From NCBI GenBank assembly GCA_014695195.1, contig JACJNW010000044.1:62001-126000 (forward strand): a stretch of DNA of 64,000 nt. The letters are read 5' to 3'. Of the stretch, positions 1-8,165 are shown one piece after another. This DNA is from Cyanobacteria bacterium FACHB-DQ100. Lineage in GTDB: Bacteria; Cyanobacteriota; Cyanobacteriia; Leptolyngbyales; Leptolyngbyaceae. The notes beneath the pieces were generated by a model that saw only the letters and a list, made by a program, of their open reading frames with translations, was not told the origin of the DNA and made no database searches. The number at the start of each line of letters is the position of its first letter. Position 1 is the stretch's first letter. A program made the translations under genes and the position numbers.

Positions 1-474
1 GGGAAAGATCCGTTTTCGAGTGTCCCGCCCCTTGTTTCGTTCAAGGTTCCGGTGGCACCGCCATCTACAGCACAGCCAACGGGATCTACTCCCACTCCAC
101 AGCCGCCAGTGAAATCCGAGCCAAGGAATCGACCAACTGTGACTTTACCGAAACCAAAGCCGCAATCGCCGATTCGTCCGCTTCCGCCGCTGCCTGATTC
201 GAGCTTAGCAAAGGGAGTGCAAATTACGGGTGTCGTGGTCGTTGGTGGTGTACCGCAGGTGATCGTGCAGGCTCCGAATGAAGCAACCAGTCGCTATGTT
301 CAAGTGGGACAGCGCATTGCAAACGGGCAGGTCTTGATCAAGCGGGTCGAAATGAATAGCGGATCTGAACCCATTGTGATTCTGGAGCAAAATGGTGTCG
401 AGGTGGCGCGCTCTGTTGGGGGTTCTGGGACTCAACCCACTGCGGCCTTGCTGACTGTTCGATTGTTTGGTTAA
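1..474 (+). CDS. C-terminal part of a proline-rich protein of unknown function (5' truncated)
   Basis: The reading frame is open from the first base of the window (GKDPFSSVPP...), so the gene starts upstream and the GTG at 52 is probably internal. The visible part begins with a DPF-type motif, followed by a Pro/Thr-rich linker (about residues 18-60) and a compact C-terminal region (VQITGVVVVGGVPQVIVQAP, then a GQRIANGQVLIKRVE stretch) that looks like a small beta-rich domain. The 'DPF...P' start, Pro-rich linker and small beta domain recall PilP/GspC-type periplasmic proteins, but that is only a resemblance. It ends 112 bases before the next gene. No function is assigned. Confidence 0.6.
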   Translation, partial: GKDPFSSVPPLVSFKVPVAPPSTAQPTGSTPTPQPPVKSEPRNRPTVTLPKPKPQSPIRPLPPLPDSSLAKGVQITGVVVVGGVPQVIVQAPNEATSRYVQVGQRIANGQVLIKRVEMNSGSEPIVILEQNGVEVARSVGGSGTQPTAALLTVRLFG

Positions 475-516
475 TTATTTAGCAGTGACTCGCTACAATT
501 TGCAACAGCTTGCAGT

Positions 517-579
517 CAACTTCGGGAGACAAGCGCTAAAGTTGAAGCACTGATTCTCTAGCGCGGGCTTCCGAAGTTG
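517..579. other. Two-tier inverted repeat just upstream of the DUF6391-like gene
   Basis: Outer arms at 517-528 and 568-579 pair over 12 positions with one G-T pair. Inner arms GCGCTA (533-538) and TAGCGC (559-564) pair perfectly. The element ends 7 bases before the ATG at 587, so it could end transcription of the preceding gene or form a structured leader for the next one. There is no T-run after it, which argues against a classical terminator. Confidence 0.5.
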
Positions 580-586
580 TTGGGTT

Positions 587-1213
587 ATGACTGCACATGT
601 TTCTGAATTGGATCAATTTTTGAGTTCGTTGCTCCCAACTCCCCAAGCGTCTCAAGATACGGAGTTGCTTCAGCAGATTGGATTTATTCCTGGACTGCGA
701 GAAACGCTGATGGTGCGGCAGGTTCATGCGCTTGAACACGCAACGGTCTGGATTTTAAGTGGTTTGCCCGATCGGCGAATTGCGCCACCTGACTGGACAG
801 ATAATAGTGGGCTAGGCGGATTATCGACTGAGGAAGGATTTTATTTATATGGTCAGGCGGATACGGTTGAGGTTAAACGATCGGTGAATCAAGCGCTAGA
901 GCGCATTACCCATGGGGAATGGAACTTGGCGGTTCACCCGCGTTGTGGGACAAATCTTTCAGTGGGAATGCTGCTCACCGCCTCGATCGCGCTCGGAATT
1001 CACTTGCTCTTACCGCGCAACCCGATCGAGCAGCTATTGGGCTTAGGAGTCGCAGCAACAACCGCTTCGCAGATTGCACCGGAATTAGGGCGGTTTGTGC
1101 AGCAGTATGTTACCACTGCAATTCCGTTTAACCTGAGAGTGCGCGAAGTCTCTGTCGTTCAAGATGGTTGGGGTCGCCCCGCTCATTTTGTTCGGACAGA
1201 GTGGATCGATTAA
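587..1213 (+). CDS. DUF6391-like cyanobacterial membrane-associated protein
   Basis: A 208-residue protein of unknown biochemical role. It has a conserved-looking VHALEHATVWILSG segment (about residues 45-58), an HPRCGTNLSVG segment (about 116-126), and a following hydrophobic stretch MLLTASIALGIHLLLP likely to cross or enter the membrane. The clustered His, Glu and Cys residues could bind a metal, but this is only inference. I assign the DUF6391 family from memory of cyanobacterial proteins with this HALEHAT/HPRCGTN arrangement. The start is the ATG at 587; the 3' end overlaps the convergent prenyltransferase gene by 4 bases. No functional role is claimed. Confidence 0.65.
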   Translation: MTAHVSELDQFLSSLLPTPQASQDTELLQQIGFIPGLRETLMVRQVHALEHATVWILSGLPDRRIAPPDWTDNSGLGGLSTEEGFYLYGQADTVEVKRSVNQALERITHGEWNLAVHPRCGTNLSVGMLLTASIALGIHLLLPRNPIEQLLGLGVAATTASQIAPELGRFVQQYVTTAIPFNLRVREVSVVQDGWGRPAHFVRTEWID

Positions 1214-2109
1214 CTTCCAACAATCATTCCAGCTAATAAGAGAAAACCAATCCAAACATTTTGCTTGAAGCTAAACGCATAGAATGAATGGGGAATTGAG
1301 AGTTGGATCAGTTTGTACGATTGCCATGCCCACGCGATCGTGCTGAGTCCTAATGCGCTCCAATACCACAGATTCAACTGCATCACGGCTCCCAGTTTTG
1401 CCAAAATGACCACCGTTCCTATATAGAAGGCAGTGATCGCATAAGGAGCATACCGTCCAAAAAATAAAGCGCTGGACTTGACTCCGATGCGGCGATCGTC
1501 CTCGCGGTCGGACATGGCGTACACCGTATCAAATCCCAACGTCCAAAGCACCGTTGCGCCCCAGAGTAACCACATCGGTTGGGTGAGGCAAGCCGTGTTT
1601 GAAGTCGCGCTACAACTCACCGCACTCCAGCTAATCAAAACGGCAAAGCCCCACGCGATCGATAACACCAGTTGCGGCACAGGAAACACTCGCTTAGCAG
1701 CAGGATAAAGGAGAATCACGGGAACGGCAGCGACACAAAGCCAGAATGTGAACGGGTTGAGAAATATCGCTAATCCTGCGGCACACAGCAGCGAAATCAA
1801 GCCGACGACGATCCCGACCTTTACGGAGAGCGCTCGTGAAGCCAAGGGACGATCGCGGGTGCGTTCAACGTGTGGATCAATATTGCGATCCCAGAGATCA
1901 TTTGCCACACAACCTGCCGCACTGGTTGCCAAAGTGCCTAAAATAATGATGACTACTAATAACCAGGGTGGCGTTCCTCGTCCTGCGAGAAACACCGCCC
2001 ACAGTGCCGGAATCATTAAGATCAAACGCCCTTCGGGTTTGTGCCAGCGCAGGAGTCGTGCAATGGTGAGCCAGGTTGGTTCTGAAGAGGGTTTTGGCTG
2101 AGTCCACAT
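1210..2109 (-). CDS. plqA: 4-hydroxybenzoate polyprenyl (solanesyl) transferase, plastoquinone biosynthesis
   Basis: UbiA-family integral membrane prenyltransferase that attaches a solanesyl chain to 4-hydroxybenzoate, the committed step toward plastoquinone in cyanobacteria. The first Asp-rich motif is NDLWDRNIDPHVERTRDRPL (about residues 73-92) and the second is DTVYAMSDREDD (about 200-211). About eight hydrophobic segments fit the UbiA fold. The frame is open to a TTG at 2124, but the ATG at 2109 (MWTQPKPSSEP...) is the more likely start, giving 299 residues, normal for the family. It is divergent from the ppx-like gene across about 180 bases and convergent with the DUF6391-like gene (4-base overlap). 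The Asp motifs make the family secure; the exact prenyl donor is inferred from the organism type. Confidence 0.88.
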   Translation of the reverse strand: MWTQPKPSSEPTWLTIARLLRWHKPEGRLILMIPALWAVFLAGRGTPPWLLVVIIILGTLATSAAGCVANDLWDRNIDPHVERTRDRPLASRALSVKVGIVVGLISLLCAAGLAIFLNPFTFWLCVAAVPVILLYPAAKRVFPVPQLVLSIAWGFAVLISWSAVSCSATSNTACLTQPMWLLWGATVLWTLGFDTVYAMSDREDDRRIGVKSSALFFGRYAPYAITAFYIGTVVILAKLGAVMQLNLWYWSALGLSTIAWAWQSYKLIQLSIPHSFYAFSFKQNVWIGFLLLAGMIVGS

Positions 2110-2285
2110 AAAGTTCGATCGCAAGTCTATAAAAAGACCTTAGCGTGGTTTTTGCCTAAAAAATCGGTTGACTGACTTAGGAGTTGCGATAAAACCTTAA
2201 TCTGAGAAATGGTTTGACTTGTCTGATCGCGGTTTGAATATTCGGTGCTCTCGCTCGTAGAAACATTAGGTCGCAGTACGCTTTA

Positions 2286-3941
2286 ATGCTCATGGTTAAT
2301 TCCATCTCGAACCCTCCTCAAGAGAATCCGGTGACACTGCCTACAGTTCCATCGGATCGCGATCGCGTTCTGGCAGCAATTGATGTCGGAACGAATTCAA
2401 TTCACATGGTAATTGCCCGGATTCAGTCAGACATTCCGACCTTTACGATCGTAGGTCGGGAAAAGGCGACGGTGCGTCTGGGCGATTTTTGTAAGAAAAC
2501 GGGCGAACTGTCAGCCGAAGCGATGGATCGGGCGTTTGTTGCGCTGAAGCGCTGTCAGGAAGTTGCGAAGAGCTTGAACGCTGAGCAGGTGATTGCAGTG
2601 GCGACCAGTGCGGTACGAGAAGCGCCAAATGGACAAGAATTTTTACAGCGCATCGAGAACGAGCTAGGGCTGTGGATTAATTTAATCTCCGGAGCCGAGG
2701 AAGCGCGGCGAATCTATCTCGGTGTGCTGTCAGCGATGAGTTTCAACAATCAGCCGCACGTGATTGTGGACATCGGCGGCGGTTCGACTGAGTTAATTTT
2801 GGGCGATGGCCATGAGCCAAGAACGCTTAGTAGTACCAAGGTTGGCGCGGTTCGGCTTACGGCTGAGCAGGTTAAAACTGACCCGATCAGTGTGACTGAG
2901 TTTGCTGGGCTGCAAGCTTATATTCGCGGAATGCTGGAACGATCGATTGAAGATCTACAAGCGCATCTCAATCCTGGAGAACGTCCGCGCCTTGTGGGGA
3001 CATCGGGAACGATCGAGACACTGGTGGCGTTAAATGCTCGCGAGAAGTTTGGCGCGGTTCCAGTGCCGCTCAATGGTTGTGAATTATCGCTGAAAGATTT
3101 GAAAGATTGGATCAACCGCTTGCGAAAAATGACCTTGGCAGAGCGCTTGGCAATTCCAGGATTATCAGAGCGACGCTCTGAAATTATCCTGCCTGGAGCG
3201 ATGATTTTGCAGGAAGTAATGACTCAGTTGAAAGCAGAATCGATCGTCATTTGTGAGCGATCGCTACGAGAAGGAGTCATCGTCGATTGGATGGTCGCGC
3301 ATGGGCTGATTGAAGATCGTTTGCGCTATCAGGGATCTGTCCGCGAGCGCAGTATCTTCAAAGCAACTCAGAAATATCAAGTCAACCTAGAGCATAGTCA
3401 GCGAGTCGCAGAATTGGCGCTGAGTCTGTTTGATCAAACGCAGGAGAAACTGCATTTTTGGGGAGATGAGGAGCGAATGCTGCTTTGGGCGGCGGCGATC
3501 TTACATAACTGTGGGCATCACATCTCGCATTCTTCGCATCACAAGCATTCTTATTATCTAATTCGCCATGCGGAGTTGCTAGGATTTACAGAGATGGAGA
3601 TCGAAACGATCGCGAATCTCGCTCGCTACCACCGCAAAAATAGCCCGAAAAAACGTCACGAAACTTATCGCAATCTCACCAGTAAGCGACATCGGCGCGT
3701 TGTCGAGCAGTTATATCCACTGTTACGATTGGCGGTGGCGCTCGATCGTCGTCAAATTGGAGCAATTCAATCCATTCAATGCCAGTTCAATTTAGACCAA
3801 AGAGAAATGCGATTGTTAGTTAAACCATCGCATTTCGATGATCCTTGTGAGTTGGAACTTTGGAGCTTAGCAGGCAAGAAGGGAAGCTTTGAGACGGAAT
3901 ATGGTGTGAAGCTTACGCCTGTGTTGCAGGTGAGTGCATAA
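2286..3941 (+). CDS. ppx: Ppx/GppA-family exopolyphosphatase with C-terminal HD-like domain
   Basis: A 551-residue enzyme predicted to remove terminal phosphates from polyphosphate and/or hydrolyse pppGpp. The actin-like ATPase fold is shown by AIDVGTNSIHMVIARI (about residues 30-46) and VDIGGGSTELILG (about 160-172), the phosphate-binding loops of the family. A C-terminal helical domain (about 360-545) carries an HD-like element in the form ILHNCGHH, with Asn where the canonical Asp would be, followed by a His-rich run. It resembles full-length long-form Ppx proteins. ATG at 2286 and ATG at 2292 are both possible starts. Ppx and GppA activities cannot be told apart from sequence alone. Confidence 0.88.
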   Translation: MLMVNSISNPPQENPVTLPTVPSDRDRVLAAIDVGTNSIHMVIARIQSDIPTFTIVGREKATVRLGDFCKKTGELSAEAMDRAFVALKRCQEVAKSLNAEQVIAVATSAVREAPNGQEFLQRIENELGLWINLISGAEEARRIYLGVLSAMSFNNQPHVIVDIGGGSTELILGDGHEPRTLSSTKVGAVRLTAEQVKTDPISVTEFAGLQAYIRGMLERSIEDLQAHLNPGERPRLVGTSGTIETLVALNAREKFGAVPVPLNGCELSLKDLKDWINRLRKMTLAERLAIPGLSERRSEIILPGAMILQEVMTQLKAESIVICERSLREGVIVDWMVAHGLIEDRLRYQGSVRERSIFKATQKYQVNLEHSQRVAELALSLFDQTQEKLHFWGDEERMLLWAAAILHNCGHHISHSSHHKHSYYLIRHAELLGFTEMEIETIANLARYHRKNSPKKRHETYRNLTSKRHRRVVEQLYPLLRLAVALDRRQIGAIQSIQCQFNLDQREMRLLVKPSHFDDPCELELWSLAGKKGSFETEYGVKLTPVLQVSA

Positions 3942-3946
3942 ATTAT

Positions 3947-3982
3947 ATAGAGGCGATCGAGTTTACTCACGATCGCCTCTAT
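3947..3982. terminator. Bidirectional hairpin terminator between ppx and PIG-L genes
   Basis: Perfect 13-bp inverted repeat, arms 3947-3959 and 3970-3982, with a 10-base loop, placed between two convergent genes. The arms contain GCGATCG, so a HIP1-like core has been built into the stem. T-richness downstream is weak on either strand. Confidence 0.7.
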
Positions 3983-4000
3983 CTCTCAAAACAAGAATGT

Positions 4001-4660
4001 TTAAAACACTAACTTTCGGCTATAAAACGCTTCCGCAAACTTACTGGAGGAATTGGCTTCAATACCTCGCAACCGTAAGATTGCTTGGAACGTATCTTCA
4101 GTAAACCACTGTCGCTGTTTTTGAGTTTCAAACACCTCCATCAGCGTTTGAATTTTACGCTGGCAAACTGCTTCGCTCAAGGGAACATAGAAATTTGGAT
4201 TACCAATGTCGCCATCGTATTTCGGAATTTCGTACTCCAGGACTAGGTGATTCCGATAGCTATTCCAGGTTAAATCCGAAATGACCCGATGATCCTGGTG
4301 AGCATCATGCTTGTAGTGCGTCAGAATTAGATCCGGTGAAAATGCTTGGCTGAGTTCGTTGAAGTAGTCTTTGATTTCGGTTCCCACATAGGGAAAGAAG
4401 CTGTTGCGGAAGTTTTTCACCACAATGTTCTCAACTTTCGCACCTGCTAGAAATCGATCGGCACTCGCAAATGCTTCTTTCGAGCGAATCTCACTAGAGC
4501 TAAACACAACCCAGTAGAACACAGCATTTGGATACTCTTCGATCAGCTTCAGAATAGTTCCTCCACAGCCGATCTCAATATCATCACAATGAGCGCCAAG
4601 ACAAAGAATACGGTATTCAGCATCTTTGCCGCGATCGAACATCAGTTTCAGCATTTTCAT
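4001..4660 (-). CDS. PIG-L family (LmbE-like) N-deacetylase
   Basis: A 219-residue zinc-dependent deacetylase-type enzyme, the family that removes acyl groups from N-acetylated sugars or sugar conjugates. The signature appears as AHCDDIEIGCGG (about residues 23-34), with Cys replacing the usual Pro of AHPDDE, and as HDAHQDHR (about 118-125), which supplies the other metal ligands. It is the last gene of a six-gene minus-strand sugar cassette, 16 bases after the nucleotidyltransferase gene. The likely substrate is therefore an acylamino sugar made in this pathway, which is inference. ATG start at 4660. Confidence 0.85.
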   Translation of the reverse strand: MKMLKLMFDRGKDAEYRILCLGAHCDDIEIGCGGTILKLIEEYPNAVFYWVVFSSSEIRSKEAFASADRFLAGAKVENIVVKNFRNSFFPYVGTEIKDYFNELSQAFSPDLILTHYKHDAHQDHRVISDLTWNSYRNHLVLEYEIPKYDGDIGNPNFYVPLSEAVCQRKIQTLMEVFETQKQRQWFTEDTFQAILRLRGIEANSSSKFAEAFYSRKLVF

Positions 4661-4676
4661 CTTCCCAGATTAATGA

Positions 4677-5465
4677 CTACATCACTTTACGAGTCTTCCA
4701 AACTTCCCAAGGTGGATTGCCCTGAGTGTATAAGTCATCAAGATTCTGCTTGTCGCGGAAGGTGTCCATGCAAGTCCAGAAGCCATCGTACTTGTAGGCG
4801 ACCAATTGTTCTTTTTCAATCAGGCGTTGGAAGGGTTCAATCACCAATTCTTCACCGGGTTGCATATATCTGAAAATCTCAGTTTTAAGCGCAAAGAAGC
4901 CACCATTGATTCGTAAATCTGCGTTGTTCACATGCTCAATGCTTTTTACCAATCCATCTTCTTCTGTTGAAACCACATGGAAGGTCTGAGTCGGCTTTAC
5001 TGATAGAAAGCTTGCAACTTTGTCATGGCGCATGAAATGGTTAACAAAGTCATCGAGCGGCAGATTACTTAAACCGTCGCTGTAGTTCGCCAGAAACATT
5101 TCTTCGCCTTCTAGGTACTTCTCAACTGCTTTGAGACGCTGTCCGATGTTGGAATTGAGTCCGGTGTCAACGAAGGTGATTCTCCAATCGTGAATGTCGC
5201 TGCCGATCATCTGAACTTGCTTACCCCCCGCCGACAGAACAAAGTCATTCGAGAGGCATTCGTTATAGTTCAGGAAATACTCTTTGATGTAGTCCGCTTT
5301 GTAGCCAAGACAGAGGATGAAATCTTTGTGACCATAGTGAGCGTAATACTTCATCAAGTGCCACAGAATCGGACGATACCCAATGTTGACCATGGGTTTC
5401 GGAATCTTTTCCGAGTAGTCTCTCAGTCGAGTGCCTAGACCGCCACAAAACAAAACAACTTTCAT
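4677..5465 (-). CDS. RfbF-like sugar-1-phosphate cytidylyltransferase (nucleotidyltransferase)
   Basis: A 262-residue nucleotidyltransferase predicted to activate a hexose 1-phosphate, most likely glucose 1-phosphate with CTP. The N-terminus reads VLFCGGLGTRLRDYSEKIPKPM, the nucleotide-binding loop plus the catalytic Lys-Pro. The following PILWHLMKYYAHYG, YKADYIKEYFLNY, DTG and CMDTFRDKQNLDDLY segments match the RfbF/glucose-1-phosphate cytidylyltransferase pattern more closely than RmlA. The usual partner, a CDP-glucose 4,6-dehydratase, is not in the window, so the product may be used differently. The start at 5465 has a purine-rich GAGGG upstream. It is cotranscribed with its minus-strand neighbours by position. 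Confidence 0.82.
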   Translation of the reverse strand: MKVVLFCGGLGTRLRDYSEKIPKPMVNIGYRPILWHLMKYYAHYGHKDFILCLGYKADYIKEYFLNYNECLSNDFVLSAGGKQVQMIGSDIHDWRITFVDTGLNSNIGQRLKAVEKYLEGEEMFLANYSDGLSNLPLDDFVNHFMRHDKVASFLSVKPTQTFHVVSTEEDGLVKSIEHVNNADLRINGGFFALKTEIFRYMQPGEELVIEPFQRLIEKEQLVAYKYDGFWTCMDTFRDKQNLDDLYTQGNPPWEVWKTRKVM

Positions 5466-5507
5466 GCAGATTTCCCTCTCTATTTTTGCTTTTACAAATC
5501 AATCCCG

Positions 5508-6824
5508 TCAGATAGCCACTTCTTTCAACAGCTCGGTTTCAATCAATGCCTCTGCAACCTGCCTAATGGTGTCAAACTCATAGCCCGATCGCTCTGCAAT
5601 GTCTAACAATGAATGCTGTCCATCAGATAGATTCAATGTCCATAACAGGGCAAGCTCATTCAGTCCTGTTCCAGAAGCGCCGCCGATCGATCGATACAAT
5701 CCTCGTCGCCCTAGCTGTGGTTCACACTTCGGATTCTGGTTGAGATAGACCTTGTTATGCTCCAACACACTCAACACACTCAAACATTTCAAAAAAGAAT
5801 CAGTGAGAGATTCAGGTCGAATGAAGTCGAGGTTGTCAGCCGAGGTGTGATATTCAGGGAACTTACTATTTGGCGATCGCATCAAGCATCCAACAGGTAA
5901 GTTAAACCCGGGTGAGCAAAACTGCCGCTCATCATAGCCGTAGGGGAAGAAGTCAATCATGTTGTAGTCTTGCTCAGAATGCTTCAAAACATGACTGACA
6001 ATGCGATCGATTTCTGCATCTCCCCGCCGACTTTTCTTGTAGGTTGACTTACCCGGATCGCCCAAACAGCTTAAAACTAAACCATGTTTGATCCGCTGCA
6101 CCTGGTCTTCGTTTTGACTGAGCCAGGTGATTGATCCGATCGTCGCTGGAATGAAGATGAAGCGGTAGGAATAGCGATGCCTAATCTCACTTAGGGACTT
6201 TGCAAGATGGACGGCGATTGCAATTCCCGATAGATTGTCATTTGCCAAGGACGGATGGCAAACATGACAGGAAATCAGAACTTCATCTTCAATTTCCCCA
6301 GGTAGATAATACTCACCATAAGTCAAATTTCCCGCTTCTAGGGTCGAATCAATGAAAACTTCATACTGATCCTCTGGTAGTTCAAGTAACTGCTTGTGAG
6401 TGAGGCAGAACCCCCAGGTATCTTTGTAGTAAGACGTGCGATAGGGAATCCAATCCGGGCGATCGGGCAGGCTGAACAGATGCGGCTTTAGTTCTTCCAA
6501 TGACATTGTTTGATGCACTGGAATGCTGTAGTTAACCACATGTAGATTGCACTGTTGGAAATCGATGACGCGATCGCCGCGTGAGTTTTTCACATAAGCA
6601 TCGCGAATATTCCATTCCCGTGGAACTGTCCAATCAAAGACCTGTGTCCCGGTTGGGATTTCAAATCGCTTTAGGGGGATAAAGCGTTCGATTTGACGCA
6701 GGGTTTCCCGAAAGCCGTCGCCTGTGATGCTGCGACAAATGGGGTACAATTCAGCAGCAAAGCGATGGAGATCTTCACCGATCGCCTGAGAGTCGAGAAC
6801 TGTTTTGAGATCAGTAATGTTCAT
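5508..6824 (-). CDS. DUF4910/DUF2172-type M28-like aminopeptidase-domain protein with C-terminal winged helix
   Basis: A 438-residue protein of a family built from a split M28-like zinc-peptidase fold with an inserted domain and a small C-terminal winged-helix module. The metal-site region is visible as SCHVCHPSLANDNLSG (about residues 195-210), with His and Asp ligands, followed by the helix IAIAVHLAKSL and a PATIGSITWLS segment. The last 70 residues (ALLWTLNLSDGQHSLLDIAE... onward) fit the winged-helix domain. Family members sit mostly in surface-polysaccharide loci; their substrate is unsettled. It lies 3 bases after ugd and 42 bases before the cytidylyltransferase. It could cleave an amide on a sugar or serve as a scaffold; neither is shown. 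Confidence 0.78.
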   Translation of the reverse strand: MNITDLKTVLDSQAIGEDLHRFAAELYPICRSITGDGFRETLRQIERFIPLKRFEIPTGTQVFDWTVPREWNIRDAYVKNSRGDRVIDFQQCNLHVVNYSIPVHQTMSLEELKPHLFSLPDRPDWIPYRTSYYKDTWGFCLTHKQLLELPEDQYEVFIDSTLEAGNLTYGEYYLPGEIEDEVLISCHVCHPSLANDNLSGIAIAVHLAKSLSEIRHRYSYRFIFIPATIGSITWLSQNEDQVQRIKHGLVLSCLGDPGKSTYKKSRRGDAEIDRIVSHVLKHSEQDYNMIDFFPYGYDERQFCSPGFNLPVGCLMRSPNSKFPEYHTSADNLDFIRPESLTDSFLKCLSVLSVLEHNKVYLNQNPKCEPQLGRRGLYRSIGGASGTGLNELALLWTLNLSDGQHSLLDIAERSGYEFDTIRQVAEALIETELLKEVAI

Positions 6825-6827
6825 TGC

Positions 6828-8165
6828 TTAAAGCCCAATGCCTTCGTAGCGCTGAATCGAGTGCTTGTCTAACATCCGACGACCATCCACAAAGACAGGC
6901 TGCGGGTCGAATTCAGCAATCAGTTCAGGAACAGCGCGGAATTCATCCCAGCGTGTGACTAGCACGATCGCGTCAACGCCTTCAAGCACCGACGGTAAGC
7001 TATCACAGAGTTCTACATCCTCTGGTTTGAGTAGTTTTGCAGCTTCGGGAATTGCAACCGGGTCGTAAGCTTTGAGTGCTGCATTTTGCGCTTTGAGTGC
7101 CTTGATCAATGGGATTGCTGGCGTTTCGCGCATGTCATTCGTATTGGGTCTGAAGGAGAGTCCCAAGATTGCAATTTTCACGCCATCAAGTGACGGGAAA
7201 TGTTTGTTGAGTCTCGCGATCACTTGCTGAGGTTGCGCCTGATTGATCTGAATAACAGCGTCTAACAAGGGCATTGGACTTTGATATTTCTCGCCATGAG
7301 CAATCAAAGCCTTAACATCTTTGGGTAGGCAGCTTCCACCAAATCCGCAACCTGCGGCGAGAAAGCTGGTAATCGGTGGAACAATTCGCTCTCCGTTCGG
7401 GAGTACCGTGGTCAAGTAGCGACTGTTATGTACACCCTTCATCACCTCTACAATATCAGTGTTGCCGATCGCAGAACAGAGATTGCCAACCTCGTTTGAG
7501 AATGAAATTAGCAGTGCCAACAATGAGTTGGAGGTGTACTTGATCATCTCAGCGGTTGAATTGTTCGTGCGTAAGCGATCGACTCCTTCAAATCCGGTGT
7601 AGAGAGCATCTAATTGATCGATGCTGCGCTCATCAATCCCACCCAGAACAATGCGATCGGGATACATAAAGTCATCGATCGCTTCTCCTTCGGTGAGAAA
7701 TTCTGGATTCATCCCCACTCCAAAATCAACACCTGCTTTCTTACCCGAAGCCGCTTCGAGAATTGGTAGCACCACTTGATCAGTCGTTCCTGGAACAACC
7801 GTGCTTTTAACCACAACTAAATGATAGGAAGACTTCTCTTTCAGCGCTTCACCAATCTGCTGTGCGACTTGCTTTACGTAAGTGAGATCAACTTCTTTGC
7901 CGTCGAAAGGAGTTCCAACTGCGATCAAAGAAAGCTCCGTTTCAAGAATCGCTTGCCGAAAATCAGTGGTTGCTTTGAGGCGAGTGTTAATGTTGCGCTC
8001 TAACAGTTCGTTCAGTCCAGGCTCATAGAAAGGAGAAATGCCCTGATTAATCAAATCAACCTTGGATTGATCCACATCAACACAGTACACTTGATGCCCT
8101 TTCTCAGCAAAGCAAACGCCCGAAACCAAGCCAACATAACCCGTTCCAATGATCGAAACTTGCAT
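6828..8165 (-). CDS. ugd: UDP-glucose 6-dehydrogenase
   Basis: A 445-residue NAD-dependent enzyme that oxidises UDP-glucose twice to UDP-glucuronate. The N-terminal Rossmann motif is GTGYVGLVSGVCFAEKGH (residues 7-24) and the catalytic cysteine lies in CGFGGSCLPKDV (about residues 260-271). Full family length. The ATG at 8165 overlaps the stop of the upstream epimerase gene by one base (TAATG arrangement), suggesting translational coupling. Coupling to a UXS-like decarboxylase predicts flow UDP-glucose to UDP-glucuronate to UDP-xylose or a related pentose. The GDP-mannose dehydrogenase alternative is less likely given that neighbour. Confidence 0.92.
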   Translation of the reverse strand: MQVSIIGTGYVGLVSGVCFAEKGHQVYCVDVDQSKVDLINQGISPFYEPGLNELLERNINTRLKATTDFRQAILETELSLIAVGTPFDGKEVDLTYVKQVAQQIGEALKEKSSYHLVVVKSTVVPGTTDQVVLPILEAASGKKAGVDFGVGMNPEFLTEGEAIDDFMYPDRIVLGGIDERSIDQLDALYTGFEGVDRLRTNNSTAEMIKYTSNSLLALLISFSNEVGNLCSAIGNTDIVEVMKGVHNSRYLTTVLPNGERIVPPITSFLAAGCGFGGSCLPKDVKALIAHGEKYQSPMPLLDAVIQINQAQPQQVIARLNKHFPSLDGVKIAILGLSFRPNTNDMRETPAIPLIKALKAQNAALKAYDPVAIPEAAKLLKPEDVELCDSLPSVLEGVDAIVLVTRWDEFRAVPELIAEFDPQPVFVDGRRMLDKHSIQRYEGIGL

